In this document: positions 34,293 to 43,714 of the stretch, piece by piece
Numbering within the stretch: the first letter of the stretch is position 1
Layout: the number at the start of each line of letters is the position of its first letter
Assembly (NCBI GenBank): GCA_002720865.1
Contig: PBIO01000020.1
Span: 62,001 to 126,000 of the forward strand
Length of the DNA: 64,000 nucleotides
DNA from: Halobacteriovorax sp.
GTDB taxonomy: Bacteria; Bdellovibrionota; Bacteriovoracia; Bacteriovoracales; Bacteriovoracaceae
Direction of reading: 5' to 3'
Position numbers and translations under genes: made by a program
Notes under the pieces: generated by a model
The model's database searches: none
The model's input: the letters and a program-made list of their open reading frames with translations, nothing else
Told to the model about the DNA's origin: nothing

Positions 34293-34404
34293 TGTATAAA
34301 ATGAAAAACGCGGGCTTAACGAATTTGCCTCTTAAGTGGTTGATTTAGCTCGAGTAAATTCATCAAATTTAGTGATTTTGGTGGCAATCAAATGAGGCAT
34401 TTTA

Positions 34405-34512
34405 ACATAAAAAAGCCCTCTCTTATGAGAGGGCCCTTTTTTGTGGGGTGTGAGGGCAATCTCTTGCCTTCAGCCGAGGGGATGCAATCCTCGACTATGT
34501 GGGTCCGTATTC
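34405..34512 (-). ncRNA. Candidate 3'UTR-derived RNA: two hairpins plus an intrinsic terminator
   Basis: On the minus strand after the stop of the gene at 34513, a hairpin CGA..GGAT/ATCC..TCG (two-base bulge, about 34475-34493) is followed by GGCAA-GAGA-TTGCC (34454-34467; GNRA-type loop) and then by a terminator at 34415-34434 (GCCCTCTC/GAGAGGGC, TTAT loop in plus orientation) with T runs on both strands. The order looks like a small stable RNA or a regulated leader of the transpeptidase gene. GCCCTC after the second hairpin could alternatively pair with the terminator arm GAGGGC. No Rfam family was recognised. Confidence 0.35.
34411..34442. terminator. Strong bidirectional intrinsic terminator
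   Basis: An 8-bp GC-rich stem (GCCCTCTC/GAGAGGGC) has an A run on one side and a T run on the other. On the minus strand it separates the gene at 34513 from the transpeptidase-like gene. Confidence 0.9.
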
Positions 34513-35097
34513 TTATTTTTTAAATATTCTAGCAAAAACTCTTCTGATTTTTTCTCCAGCAGTATCTCCACTATCTTCTTCTTGATCATCAGCAATATCT
34601 CCTGATTGATCATCACCAGTTTGATCATCTTCATCTGGTGTATCTTGTTGAGCCTCAGGGTCTAAAACTGTAGAACATCCTGGGTACTTTTTAATATTCT
34701 TGATGATGTCCTTAATACATTTATTAGAGACAGTTTTATATGATCCCTTTTTATCAATAATCGTCGCCAATAACATATCAGAGTCCAGCTCATGAAGAGT
34801 TGGCCTAACTGACATTATGGCCCTACAACGTCCCTTACCATCGGCAACAGTTGTTTTTAAATCTACTTTAATGGCCATGACATTATCATTTTCCTGCTCA
34901 GCCTCTTCCATAGAGATAACTTTGAATCCCTTTTTAGTTAAGTAATCATCAGCAGCCTGGGTTACAATTTGGTTCAAACCATCATTTGTATAGGTAGGAT
35001 GAACTGCTAATTTACAAGTGTCGTGAACAAGTCTCACATCACCGGCCATGGCCTTGAAAGTGAGCACAAAAAGGCATAGTAGAAAAAGATTTTTCAT
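34513..35097 (-). CDS. Secreted protein with acidic tail, unknown function
   Basis: The start ATG 35097 follows AAGGAG by about eight bases and gives 194 residues. The signal peptide ends KAMAG. A compact domain (about 20-140) has four cysteines (DTCKLAV, GRCRAIM, NKCIKDI, PGCSTV) and a mixed alpha/beta pattern that could be a small binding fold. The next 45 residues are almost all Asp/Glu/Gln/Gly, then a basic end RRVFARIFKK. Family unknown. A terminator region follows. Confidence 0.62.
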   Translation of the reverse strand: MKNLFLLCLFVLTFKAMAGDVRLVHDTCKLAVHPTYTNDGLNQIVTQAADDYLTKKGFKVISMEEAEQENDNVMAIKVDLKTTVADGKGRCRAIMSVRPTLHELDSDMLLATIIDKKGSYKTVSNKCIKDIIKNIKKYPGCSTVLDPEAQQDTPDEDDQTGDDQSGDIADDQEEDSGDTAGEKIRRVFARIFKK

Positions 35098-35190
35098 CAG
35101 CAAGTCTCCTTGAGGGGTTTAAAAGTTGAATAATAACAGTGCGTTGTGTCCGTCTGAAGAACTTATACACTGCGTTGTAAAAATTTTAAA

Positions 35191-35218
35191 GGGCCCTTGT
35201 AAAATCTACAAGCCCCCC
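35191..35218 (-). terminator. Probable terminator of the phospholipase D gene
   Basis: On the minus strand CTTGTA pairs with TACAAG and, with a 2-base bulge, GGG with CCC, followed by TTTAAAATTTTT. The remaining 35104-35366 region is AT-rich and holds two direct TTACAAG copies (35248 and 35272) of unknown meaning. Confidence 0.5.
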
Positions 35219-35366
35219 TTTTACGATAACTTAGGGAGACTCAATAATTACAAGTAGTTAGGGTTATGAGTTTACAAGAAATTAACAATTACTTATATCA
35301 TATTAACTTAACATATCTTACATTTATGTCTAATTATTAGATTAGTTTTAATATTTCAATCTATTT

Positions 35367-36878
35367 TTACATTAAGGGCTCAAAGAGCCGAGCAGGAATC
35401 TTCCAGTTTCTCATACTTTTTATGGCCTCTTTTGGAGCTCCACCAAAAACATCAACAGAATTTCCTTTTCCGTCCGTGGCCTGCATATCATCTGTAATCT
35501 CATAGGCCTGAGTCATTCTCTCTTTAATATTATTTCTAAGGTCCTGAACAATCTCTTTTGAGCCATCACAGAAAATCGCCATCTCATTATTAAAATGATC
35601 TGAGCGATTATCAATATTATAGGTTCCAATCATAATTGAATCGTCATCATAGATTTGAGTTTTCGCATGAAGACCCCATCTAACATCTTTTACTTTCTTC
35701 TCCGCTACTGGATTATTATCTAGAAAATCAGCATTATAAATAAAAGGTCTAAGACCCAGCTTTTCATAATTAAAGACTTGGTCATAAAAAAGCGCTGAAA
35801 CATAGTAAGCATCAGTTGAGTTTAGGCTATTGGTTAAGGCCGTCACCTCTTTTCCGTTGGCAAGTAAGTCTTTTATGGTCTGTCCGTAAGGTTTATTTAG
35901 AATCCAGTATGGAGACTCTATAAAGAGTGACTTCTTAACAGCATACATCTTATTAAAGATAACTTTTCTTAAAAGACGATATTTATCATAATCTTCAAAA
36001 AGTAGTGAAGCTCCTCTACTGCCAGGAAGATCCGAGGCAAAAGTCATCTTAGGACAATTATAAACTGGAAATTTCTTAAGAATTTCCATACCTACTTTCA
36101 TAATTTTTGGTGAAGCGAGCTTAACTTCTTCAGTAACTTTAAAAAATTCACGAGCCTCTTTTCTTTTTCGTTCGTGAATTTCAAGTTTCAAAGTGTTTCT
36201 ACGTCTTTGGGACCTAACAAGTGGAGAAAACTCTTCCACAATAAAGGGAGTCGCTTCTTTAACCATTCGTTTGTGGTTCCAGTATCCCATAAAGCTATCT
36301 CTCATGGTTCTGGCCATAGGACCTTTGACCCAAACATCCCTATCAAGGAAGTTATACTCTTTATCCATATCAAAGTAGTCATCACCAATATTTCGTCCAC
36401 CAGTAATAGCCTCAACTCCGTCCATAGCTATGAGTTTTCGATGGTCTCTGAACTGAGCCGTAAGTGGATCGAGGGCCCGATTATGATAAGCTATTTCGAT
36501 TCCATACTTATTAAGGACTTCAGCATAGTACTCATTAACTTCAAAGATGGTTATGGATTTATCAACGATGATTTTCACTTTAAATGGCTTATTAGCCTTT
36601 TGCATTTGACGACTTTTTCTCATGAGCTCAAGTAAAAGTATCTTACCTGTTAAATCTCTCTCCCAGATAAAGTACTCCATAACAATTTCTTTCTCAGCTC
36701 TTCTGATCATGTCTATTCTTAGGGCCAATGAAGCTAGTCCATTATGAAGCATTCTCAGGTCATTCTTCTTTCCATCTACGGCCGTTTCATGAACGTCGTA
36801 ATAAGGATAATCCCCAAAGCCATAGGCTACGGAACTAAATAAGCTGAATATAACTAAAACTAGCTTCAAACGAATCAT
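35367..36878 (-). CDS. Exported phospholipase D-like protein
   Basis: A 503-residue protein with a signal peptide (VAYGF) and two PLD HKD motifs: DHRKLIAMDGVEAITGGRN (H146, K148, D153) and, about residue 405, HAKTQIYDDDSIMIGTYNID. The layout resembles cardiolipin synthases, but an apparently cleavable signal peptide and no second transmembrane helix suggest a periplasmic or secreted phosphodiesterase acting on phospholipids. In a predator it could attack prey membranes; this is inference. No operon partner is on this strand nearby. Confidence 0.87.
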   Translation of the reverse strand: MIRLKLVLVIFSLFSSVAYGFGDYPYYDVHETAVDGKKNDLRMLHNGLASLALRIDMIRRAEKEIVMEYFIWERDLTGKILLLELMRKSRQMQKANKPFKVKIIVDKSITIFEVNEYYAEVLNKYGIEIAYHNRALDPLTAQFRDHRKLIAMDGVEAITGGRNIGDDYFDMDKEYNFLDRDVWVKGPMARTMRDSFMGYWNHKRMVKEATPFIVEEFSPLVRSQRRRNTLKLEIHERKRKEAREFFKVTEEVKLASPKIMKVGMEILKKFPVYNCPKMTFASDLPGSRGASLLFEDYDKYRLLRKVIFNKMYAVKKSLFIESPYWILNKPYGQTIKDLLANGKEVTALTNSLNSTDAYYVSALFYDQVFNYEKLGLRPFIYNADFLDNNPVAEKKVKDVRWGLHAKTQIYDDDSIMIGTYNIDNRSDHFNNEMAIFCDGSKEIVQDLRNNIKERMTQAYEITDDMQATDGKGNSVDVFGGAPKEAIKSMRNWKIPARLFEPLM

Positions 36879-36936
36879 GCCTTATAGACTGCAAAGATTT
36901 TGCCAAAAAATATAAGTGATATTAGGGAGATAGAAA

Positions 36937-36967
36937 GGAAAACTGTCTAAACTTTAGACAGTTTTCC
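36937..36967 (-). terminator. Long perfect hairpin terminator
   Basis: GGAAAACTGTCTAAA (36937-36951) is perfectly complementary to 36953-36967. A short T-rich segment follows on the minus strand. It ends the small gene at 36975. Confidence 0.75.
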
Positions 36968-36974
36968 AAAAAAG

Positions 36975-37280
36975 TTAGCGACAGCTAACTGAGCGTAAAC
37001 AAGTTCTAATTGATTGATTTCCAAGCTCAGTACATCTTGCAACTGCAGATGCCACGTCATCCCCGGCATATCCTTTTGCTGAACAAAACGATAAATAAGG
37101 AACACAGCTAACTTGACGAGCACAGCTCTTCTCTAAAAAGCTTCCTACACTTGTGCAATTTTCAATTGCTAAAGTTACTGAATCTCCAGAAAAACCTTTT
37201 GCCGTACATTTTACTTTGCTCTCATGAGCAGTCACATTGAAACTTAAAACCAGCATGGCCAGCGCGATAAACATTTTCAT
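36975..37280 (-). CDS. Small secreted protein made of two tandem cysteine repeats
   Basis: A 101-residue exported protein (signal NVTAH). The mature part is two 35-residue repeats: CTAKGFSGDSVTLAIENC...CARQVSC and CSAKGYAGDDVASAVARC...CLRSVSC. Each repeat has four cysteines and the theme AKGxxGDxVxxAxxxC. Similar short repeats occur in Bdellovibrio-type secreted proteins of unknown function. AGGAGA RBS and a perfect terminator make it a complete single-gene unit. Confidence 0.7.
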   Translation of the reverse strand: MKMFIALAMLVLSFNVTAHESKVKCTAKGFSGDSVTLAIENCTSVGSFLEKSCARQVSCVPYLSFCSAKGYAGDDVASAVARCTELGNQSIRTCLRSVSCR

Positions 37281-37451
37281 AATCTCTCCTTTATAGGCTT
37301 ATTATTATCTTTTGACCTATGGACGGAAAAGGGCCCTGACACTTGTTTTACAAAGGAATAAGAATAAATTACAGAACACTTGCGCAATGCGTCATATTTG
37401 ATATAAACCCCTGAATCTTTAATTTTAAGCTCATATCCTAGGGGGTAAAAG

Positions 37452-38714
37452 GTGGCTAAACTCATTCATAAATTGGCCCTATTGCTGGTTATTTTCAACT
37501 TAGTTGGATGTAACTTCATGAAAACTAAGCATTTAGACTCTCCATTTAAAGTCGTCTTATCAGAGCTAGAAGCAGACCTAGAACAAAGAGGTACATCTCA
37601 AGATAAAAAGAGGTTAGAGCGTGCCCAAAGAATAGAGGCGATAAAAAAAGCTATTGTTCATAAACTTAATGATCGACCGGAGTTAACAGGTCAAATGAGT
37701 AATGATTTAAACGAAACTCATAACTTTGTTCAGGCCAATCAATTTCAATTAGAAAAATGGCTTAAAGAAGTTAAATCTCTCCAAGAAGAAATGATTTCCT
37801 TGGTTCAAGAGCTTGGAAAAGAAAACTTTAAGATGAATAAAAAAGGACAGCTGATCAATTCAAAAGAAGATATTGCGAAGAATCAGGTTCTTATCTATTT
37901 TACTCTTCAGTACTTAAGAGAGTTTAACAAGAAGCAACTTCAAATCATTCTTCCACTTACTCTTGGATCGATGAAAAAAGAATTTGATAAAGATCAAGCA
38001 ATTGTCGACTTTAGAACTGAAGTTCTTGACCTTCACTTAACAATGGTAGGTGCCATCCAAGTTGCAGATAAGGATATTGAGACAACTCTAGTATCTCTTA
38101 AGTCACTTAAGAAACATGGAGCTATTAACAAAAGAATTTCTAAGGTAATCAAAAAATCTTTAAAATCTATAAAAAAGAAAGAGCATAAGCACCGCAAGGG
38201 ACTCTTTCATACTACTGACATTTTATCTGAAGAAGAAAAAGAAAACTTTGAAAAGCTTAAAGCTGACTACAATAAAAAAATTGCTGGGATGAGCTTTCTT
38301 TTTGATCCAGCGAACCCAGACTCTGTTATCTCTAAAATATTGGTAACTATTTCTAATCTTACTTGGGGTCTTGTGAATTCAGTAATAGGAGCAGGAGTCG
38401 TTCTGACTGCAGCCATTGTTTCCCCTTTTACGAGGTATGTAGATTTCCCAACGATTAAACTATCTGCCTCTGGACAACAGCTTTACGTCGATGTTTCGGG
38501 GTTAACTCCAGTCGCTGGAAAAATGAGCCTAGGTATTTTTGAACTAGATAATCATGGTGGATATTATTTTGCCTCTGGTCATGAAGGTGGTCATGCAAAG
38601 CAATCGGCCTTACTAGGTCCACTTTACCTACCAGTCGTAGTCTTTAGTTATATTATTCAAGGACACTCTGGTTCTTTTATGGAAACTTGGGCCGATAACT
38701 GGGCCGTAGATTAA
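37452..38714 (+). CDS. Lipoprotein with C-terminal HEGGH (HExxH-type) motif
   Basis: A 420-residue lipoprotein (lipobox NLVGC, Cys20). Residues 30-290 are nearly all charged helix. The C-terminus holds a hydrophobic segment (about 300-325) and then HEGGHAKQSALLGPLYLP (H377, E378, H381) with a later TWADNW. The HExxHxxQSxxLGPLYLP pattern occurs in C-terminal domains of some polymorphic-toxin-like proteins; whether it is an active zinc peptidase is uncertain. GTG 37452 is used, with GGGGG six bases upstream. The next gene, another HExxH protein, begins about 20 bases after the stop. Confidence 0.65.
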   Translation: MAKLIHKLALLLVIFNLVGCNFMKTKHLDSPFKVVLSELEADLEQRGTSQDKKRLERAQRIEAIKKAIVHKLNDRPELTGQMSNDLNETHNFVQANQFQLEKWLKEVKSLQEEMISLVQELGKENFKMNKKGQLINSKEDIAKNQVLIYFTLQYLREFNKKQLQIILPLTLGSMKKEFDKDQAIVDFRTEVLDLHLTMVGAIQVADKDIETTLVSLKSLKKHGAINKRISKVIKKSLKSIKKKEHKHRKGLFHTTDILSEEEKENFEKLKADYNKKIAGMSFLFDPANPDSVISKILVTISNLTWGLVNSVIGAGVVLTAAIVSPFTRYVDFPTIKLSASGQQLYVDVSGLTPVAGKMSLGIFELDNHGGYYFASGHEGGHAKQSALLGPLYLPVVVFSYIIQGHSGSFMETWADNWAVD

Positions 38715-38737
38715 ACCTTAACTACATGGGAAGAATG

Positions 38738-39727
38738 ATGAATTTAAAAAAGTTCAAGATAGTTCTTCTCATGTTCATTTATTCCTTTGGCCTGAGAGCT
38801 TCAGAGGAGCTTCGCTTTCCAAACAAATTCAGACTCGTTAAGAAAACCAAATTAAAACACTTAGGTCCTGAAAATCACATCACTGGAATTGATTCGAATA
38901 GAAATTTCACGGACCTTGATAAAGATGGGGTTTACGACTTAGTAGACTCTGATATCGACGGTGATGGAGTGACGAACTACCTCGATCTTCATCCCTTAGA
39001 CAAAAACAAAAAAGGAAGAGATTCTGACCTGGATGGTATTCCAGATTTTGTAGATTTTGAAGTTTTAGGAAAGCTTAAAGAAGGAATGAACAAAGCTTCC
39101 GCCAATTATCAAAAGGAACTTTTTGTTCAAAAAGGAATCATTTTATTTAACGGAGATTTCTTATTCAGTAATCAAGAAGTTAAGCGAATTTCCGAACTTT
39201 ATCTAAAAAAAGAGCTTAAGGGGTTAATGAAACTCTCAAATCTAAAAGTTCTTTTTAAGCAGCCTACACATTCGATGGGATATCGGGCTAAGTTCAGACA
39301 TAACCATAAAGCTATTACCCTCTATGAAAATCATGATCATAAGATCAAACCCTTTCACCAGGAACTAACGATAGCTCATGAAAGTTTTCATGCACTATCA
39401 ACTGAAAACAGCGAGTTCTATGAGGAGTTTTTAAATCTCTCTGGCTGGAGCGAACATAACGATGGAATAAGTCACGAAGGACGCTTTTTTAATCCCGCAA
39501 TTTTTCAAACCTCACCAGAGCTTGTTATAAAAACCCTTCAAAACCCTGAGTTTCCAAATGACTATTCTAAATTGGGTCCTGAGGAAATGTTTGCAGAATG
39601 CGCCACAGCGAGCCTTTTCAATAGGAAGAACGAATCTACTCTATTCAAGTATCCTTATTTAAAACGGTTTAAAAAGACCTCATTACATAATTTCTTTGTA
39701 AGCCACTTTCGTACACTATTGAATTAG
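38738..39727 (+). CDS. Secreted HExxH protein with thrombospondin type 3 calcium repeats
   Basis: A 329-residue exported protein; starts at 38726 and 38735 are possible, but GGAAG favours the later ATGs. After the signal peptide, TSP3-type calcium repeats DLDKDGVYDLVDSDIDGDG and DSDLDGIPDFVD lie near residues 60-105. A helical region follows, then HESFHALS (about H214, E215, H218) with EEMFAE downstream as a possible third ligand, a zincin-like arrangement. It is likely co-transcribed with the HEGGH lipoprotein. A calcium-stabilised extracellular protease is a fair guess. Confidence 0.68.
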   Translation: MNLKKFKIVLLMFIYSFGLRASEELRFPNKFRLVKKTKLKHLGPENHITGIDSNRNFTDLDKDGVYDLVDSDIDGDGVTNYLDLHPLDKNKKGRDSDLDGIPDFVDFEVLGKLKEGMNKASANYQKELFVQKGIILFNGDFLFSNQEVKRISELYLKKELKGLMKLSNLKVLFKQPTHSMGYRAKFRHNHKAITLYENHDHKIKPFHQELTIAHESFHALSTENSEFYEEFLNLSGWSEHNDGISHEGRFFNPAIFQTSPELVIKTLQNPEFPNDYSKLGPEEMFAECATASLFNRKNESTLFKYPYLKRFKKTSLHNFFVSHFRTLLN

Positions 39728-39729
39728 TG

Positions 39730-39735
39730 TATTCT
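39730..39735 (+). promoter_or_regulatory. -10-like TATTCT before gshA
   Basis: TATTCT ends 8 bases before the gshA ATG, which has no Shine-Dalgarno. It fits a nearly leaderless mRNA, weaker than the other cases. Confidence 0.3.
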
Positions 39736-39743
39736 GATGCCTT

Positions 39744-41303
39744 ATGAAAGCAGTATTAAATCAACTCAAAAATATTAATATTAGCTCTGAGCTAAGACGA
39801 GGGCTAGAAAAAGAATCTTTAAGGGTCTCGCCCGAAGGTTATATTTCAGAAAAACCTCATATGGAGTCCCTAGGCTCAGCCCTAACTCATCCATTTATTA
39901 CCACAGACTATTCCGAAGCACTCTTAGAGTTTGTCACGCCCATTTATAATGATCCTAAAAAAATGCTTACCTTTTTGGAAGAATTACATATTTATACACT
40001 TAAGAATATGGGTAATGAAGTTCTTTGGGCAAACTCAATGCCTTGCCTTTTAAAAAAAGAAGAAACTATTCCAATCGCTAATTACGGAAGCTCTAATATT
40101 GGAACTATGAAATCGGTCTATAGGAAAGGACTTAAGGCAAGGTATGGCTCAGCCATGCAAGTCATCTCTGGAATACATTTTAATTTTTCCTTAACCGATA
40201 ATTTTTTTGAAAAGTATCAGGAAATCAAAGAAGATAATTCTTCACTGCAGAATTTTAAATCAGCTCGCTATATGAACGCGACGAGGAATATTCACCGTTT
40301 TTCTTGGTTAATCCCTTTTTTATTCGGGTCTTCTCCTGCGATCTGTCGTTCCTTTTTAAATAAAGCCCCTAAAGATTTTGGCCTTCAGGAATTCGATGAT
40401 AAAGGAACACTTTTTTTTGAAGGAGCCACTTCATTGAGGCTTAGTAATTTGGGCTATACGAACTCCTCCCAAAATAAAATTAAGATCTGTTATAATGAAA
40501 TCGACTCCTACGCAAAGGGACTTAGAGAGGCCATTACAACTCCAGAACCAAGTTACGAAAAGATAAATGGGTCAGACCCATCAATATTTAATCAATTAAA
40601 TTCGAATATTTTGCAAATCGAGAATGAGTATTATTCCGGGGTTAGACCAAAAAGGGTTACAAACTCTGGTGAGTCCCCGACCAATGCTTTGCTCAAAAGA
40701 GGTGTTGAGTATATTGAGCTTAGATCTGTTGATGTTAATCCTTACTCACCCATCGGAATTGATCTGGAACAAGTTCTCTTTCTTGATGTCTTTTTAGTTT
40801 ATTGTATTTTAAAAGATCATGATGGTCTTTGTGAAGAAAGGACTAAACGTTTTCGTGAAAATCAAGAAAGCGTTGCAAGACATGGTCGCCAAAAAAACCT
40901 GACTCTCTTTAATGGCACTGAAGAAGTTAGTGCAATAACTTGGGCGCAAGAATGTTTTGAGGCTTTTCTGGAAATTGCTGAAAAAATAGATCTTGAAAGA
41001 GGAAACTCCGAATACTCAAATGCAGTCCTTAAGTTTAGCAAATCTATAGATGACACCAGTAAGTTAAACTCCGAAAGGATTCTCAATGAAATGCAGGAAA
41101 AAAATAAATGCTTTTTCAGTCATACTCTCAGCAGATCACATAAAATTTCTGATGAGTTAAGAAGCGCGGAACTAGACTCCCAAGTTGAAGCTGAGCTGAT
41201 TAATGAGGCAAAAAATTCACTTCAAAAGCAAAGGGAGATTGAATCATCAGATAAGACTAATTTCTCTGAGTTTTTGGACCAATATTTTAAGCAAAATATG
41301 TAG
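39744..41303 (+). CDS. gshA: Glutamate-cysteine ligase (proteobacterial type)
   Basis: The 519-residue cytoplasmic enzyme joins glutamate and cysteine, the first step of glutathione synthesis. Family blocks are RRGLEKESLRVSPEGYIS, HPFITTDYSEALLEFVTP, NYGSSNIGTMKSVYRKGL, GIHFNFSL and GVEYIELRSVDVNPYSPIGI. Length matches E. coli GshA (518). The start aligns with the family; no RBS is seen. No gshB is visible in this window. It is followed 59 bases later by the RND exporter gene, possibly by chance. Confidence 0.95.
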   Translation: MKAVLNQLKNINISSELRRGLEKESLRVSPEGYISEKPHMESLGSALTHPFITTDYSEALLEFVTPIYNDPKKMLTFLEELHIYTLKNMGNEVLWANSMPCLLKKEETIPIANYGSSNIGTMKSVYRKGLKARYGSAMQVISGIHFNFSLTDNFFEKYQEIKEDNSSLQNFKSARYMNATRNIHRFSWLIPFLFGSSPAICRSFLNKAPKDFGLQEFDDKGTLFFEGATSLRLSNLGYTNSSQNKIKICYNEIDSYAKGLREAITTPEPSYEKINGSDPSIFNQLNSNILQIENEYYSGVRPKRVTNSGESPTNALLKRGVEYIELRSVDVNPYSPIGIDLEQVLFLDVFLVYCILKDHDGLCEERTKRFRENQESVARHGRQKNLTLFNGTEEVSAITWAQECFEAFLEIAEKIDLERGNSEYSNAVLKFSKSIDDTSKLNSERILNEMQEKNKCFFSHTLSRSHKISDELRSAELDSQVEAELINEAKNSLQKQREIESSDKTNFSEFLDQYFKQNM

Positions 41304-41362
41304 GACTTGACCTGCTTTAAAGCGATGATAAACTATTGTTATCATTAATCTAGGCTGAATCA

Positions 41363-43633
41363 TTGTTTAAATTTTTTGCGAAGCATTCACTACTTTCATT
41401 TATTCTATTGTTGATTCCAACGATCTGCTCCTTTTTCTTTTTAGATCAAATGAGCTCTGACCCAAGCTTTGATCGACTCTTAATTAAAAATGACCCCGAG
41501 AAGATCTTCTATAAAGCCGTTACGGATGAGTTTGGAGAGGATAATTCAGCTCTAGTGTATTTCGAAGGACCAGAAATTCTTAAGAGAGAAAACCTAATTA
41601 AAATTAGGCAATTTGTTTGGGATATTGAAGAGCTTGAGGAAGTTAAGCAAGTAGATTCTCTTTTTACAACTCCTCATTTTGTTGGTGAAGATGGACTACT
41701 CTCAACGATCCCTGCCCTTGAAGATCTCCCTGAGGATCAAGCTGAGATAGATAGAATCATTCAATCAACGGTTGAAAATCCTTTAATAGCAACCAGACTT
41801 ATAGCCAAAGATAAATCCTCAATTGTCATCAATATTCAGCTAGATAGTAGCAAGAGGGCCCTCAAGGAAATTGCTCTTCTTATCAATACCAAACTCGCAA
41901 GTATTGATCCTAAAGTTACTCAAAAATTTCAAACGGGAATACCTTCAATCGAGCTTTTTACCTTTGGAGAAATGACCCAAAGTCAAAAAAAGCTTCTTCC
42001 TTTTGTTATTTTGGCAATTTCTTTCTTTGTATTTCTCGGTACGAGGTCCATTCATGCGGCCCTAATCCCTTGCATCGTCGTTTTCCTCGGCATTTTATGG
42101 ACTGGCGCTTGTATGGTTTTTCTTAAGATTCCGGTACAACTGCTAGTTAGCTGTGTTCCGGCTATTACTTTTATTCTCGCTACTACTGAAATCGTTCATA
42201 TTATGACGGCCTACAAAGAGCAGCTCTTAAAAGGAAATTCTAAAGCTATGGCCATAAGTGAAGCGATGGATGAGGTAGCGCTACCGATCTCTTTAACGGC
42301 CTTAACGACGACTCTTGGATTTGGAGCAATTTGTGTTAATAAAATCATCATGCTTCAAGAATTTGGCATCGTCAGTGCCATTGCACTTGTGTCTAGTTTT
42401 ATTATCACGGTTCTATATACTCCCTTACATATTAAGCTCTTCGCTTCTTCTAAGATAAAAAAGAGTAAGGAAGCCTCTGATCTAATTATTTTTAAGAAAA
42501 TCTCAAAAAAATTCTTTAATTTGAAAAATTATAAAAAGTTTGTTTTCACATCACTATTTGTTTATATGGCCTTTAATCTTTATCAATCTAAATTTGTTTT
42601 AACTGATAACGATTCTATCAATTTAATAAAGAAAACTGCTGAGCCAAGAATAAATCTAGATAAGTTTGAAGAGCATTTTGGAGGAATTAAATCAGTATTT
42701 TTAATTCTGGAGTTAAGCGAAAGTAATTTCAAAGACCCTAAATATTTAAAAGTCCTTTTTGAACTTGAAAGAGAGCTTAATAATTTTCCTGAGTTTTATG
42801 ATGCAGAATCTTTTGGCGGGCTTATGGCCCATATAAACAATCAGATGATCACTTCAGTAAGTGGTGTGGATCAGTATCAAACTCCCGCTTCAAAGCAATT
42901 GGTGGCTCAGTACCTTCTTTCATTGACGAGAGATGATTATGAGAAGTACGTCTCAGCCGACTTTAAGAAAGCAAATCTAACGATTAGGCATAGTATCAGC
43001 TCTTCCCACGATCAGGAAAAAGCCATGCTAAAACTACAAAGCTATCTAGAGAAAAGACTAAGCGGCCTACCCATAGGTTTTAAGTTTACAGCTAGGAGTA
43101 TTCTTAATCAAAGAGCTGGTAAAACAATCATTAAGGCTCAAACCCAATCCATTTTAATGATGATCATTATCATTTTTATTTTAATGTCCATTTTATTTAA
43201 AGACCTTCGAATGGGGCTTGCAGCTATCCCTCCTAACTTTCTTCCAATCTTAGGTCTTTTTGGCTCCATGGGATTTCTTGGAATCCCTCTTAATATTGGC
43301 TCCTGTATTGTAGCGGCTATTACAGTGGGAATTGCTGTAGACGATACAATACATTTTTTCACGAGATTTAAAGAAAACTTAGAAAAGACAAAACCTGCTG
43401 AGCTCGCTGTTAAGGAAACACTAGACGAGGAGTCCGCTCCAATCGTAATTACCTCAATTTCTTTATCTATTGGGTTTTCAATTCTAATGCTCTCTCAGAT
43501 GGTTCCCTTAAACCAATTTGGTCTCCTATCCGCCATAGTAATCTTACTCGCAATGTTAGCGGATTTGGTTGTTACGCCAGCGATTATGACGATTATGGGA
43601 CGTATCTACACCGATAAAAATAGTCGGAATTAG
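41363..43633 (+). CDS. RND superfamily exporter (MMPL/patched-like)
   Basis: A 756-residue inner-membrane protein with two similar halves, each a large periplasmic loop plus six helices. SSD-like segments include ITFILATTEIVHIMTAYKEQ and AITVGIAVDDTIHFFTRFKENL, the latter typical of MMPL proteins. The start is TTG 41363, needed because the first transmembrane helix lies at residues 10-28; only a weak TAGG is upstream. It is followed by a LolA-like protein and a predicted barrel with a FecR-like domain, so the three probably form a cell-envelope lipid export system like the HpnN/MMPL-associated type. Confidence 0.87.
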   Translation: MFKFFAKHSLLSFILLLIPTICSFFFLDQMSSDPSFDRLLIKNDPEKIFYKAVTDEFGEDNSALVYFEGPEILKRENLIKIRQFVWDIEELEEVKQVDSLFTTPHFVGEDGLLSTIPALEDLPEDQAEIDRIIQSTVENPLIATRLIAKDKSSIVINIQLDSSKRALKEIALLINTKLASIDPKVTQKFQTGIPSIELFTFGEMTQSQKKLLPFVILAISFFVFLGTRSIHAALIPCIVVFLGILWTGACMVFLKIPVQLLVSCVPAITFILATTEIVHIMTAYKEQLLKGNSKAMAISEAMDEVALPISLTALTTTLGFGAICVNKIIMLQEFGIVSAIALVSSFIITVLYTPLHIKLFASSKIKKSKEASDLIIFKKISKKFFNLKNYKKFVFTSLFVYMAFNLYQSKFVLTDNDSINLIKKTAEPRINLDKFEEHFGGIKSVFLILELSESNFKDPKYLKVLFELERELNNFPEFYDAESFGGLMAHINNQMITSVSGVDQYQTPASKQLVAQYLLSLTRDDYEKYVSADFKKANLTIRHSISSSHDQEKAMLKLQSYLEKRLSGLPIGFKFTARSILNQRAGKTIIKAQTQSILMMIIIIFILMSILFKDLRMGLAAIPPNFLPILGLFGSMGFLGIPLNIGSCIVAAITVGIAVDDTIHFFTRFKENLEKTKPAELAVKETLDEESAPIVITSISLSIGFSILMLSQMVPLNQFGLLSAIVILLAMLADLVVTPAIMTIMGRIYTDKNSRN

Positions 43634-43714
43634 TTTGCCGTTACATTTGCCTTTAAAAAGCTTCTAAATGTAGTAAAATTCATTAATTAGAACATTTTTA
43701 TATCAGGATGATTT

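Noticed and set aside
34441-34512. c-di-GMP-I riboswitch or merRNA-like element on the plus strand (GGCAA and GGGATGCAA similarity)
   Set aside because: The second half of the GEMM consensus is missing, a terminator lies upstream on that strand and no gene follows downstream.
37277-37465. 62-residue minus-strand frame
   Set aside because: It covers the promoter region of the HEGGH lipoprotein, has no signal or family features and no RBS.
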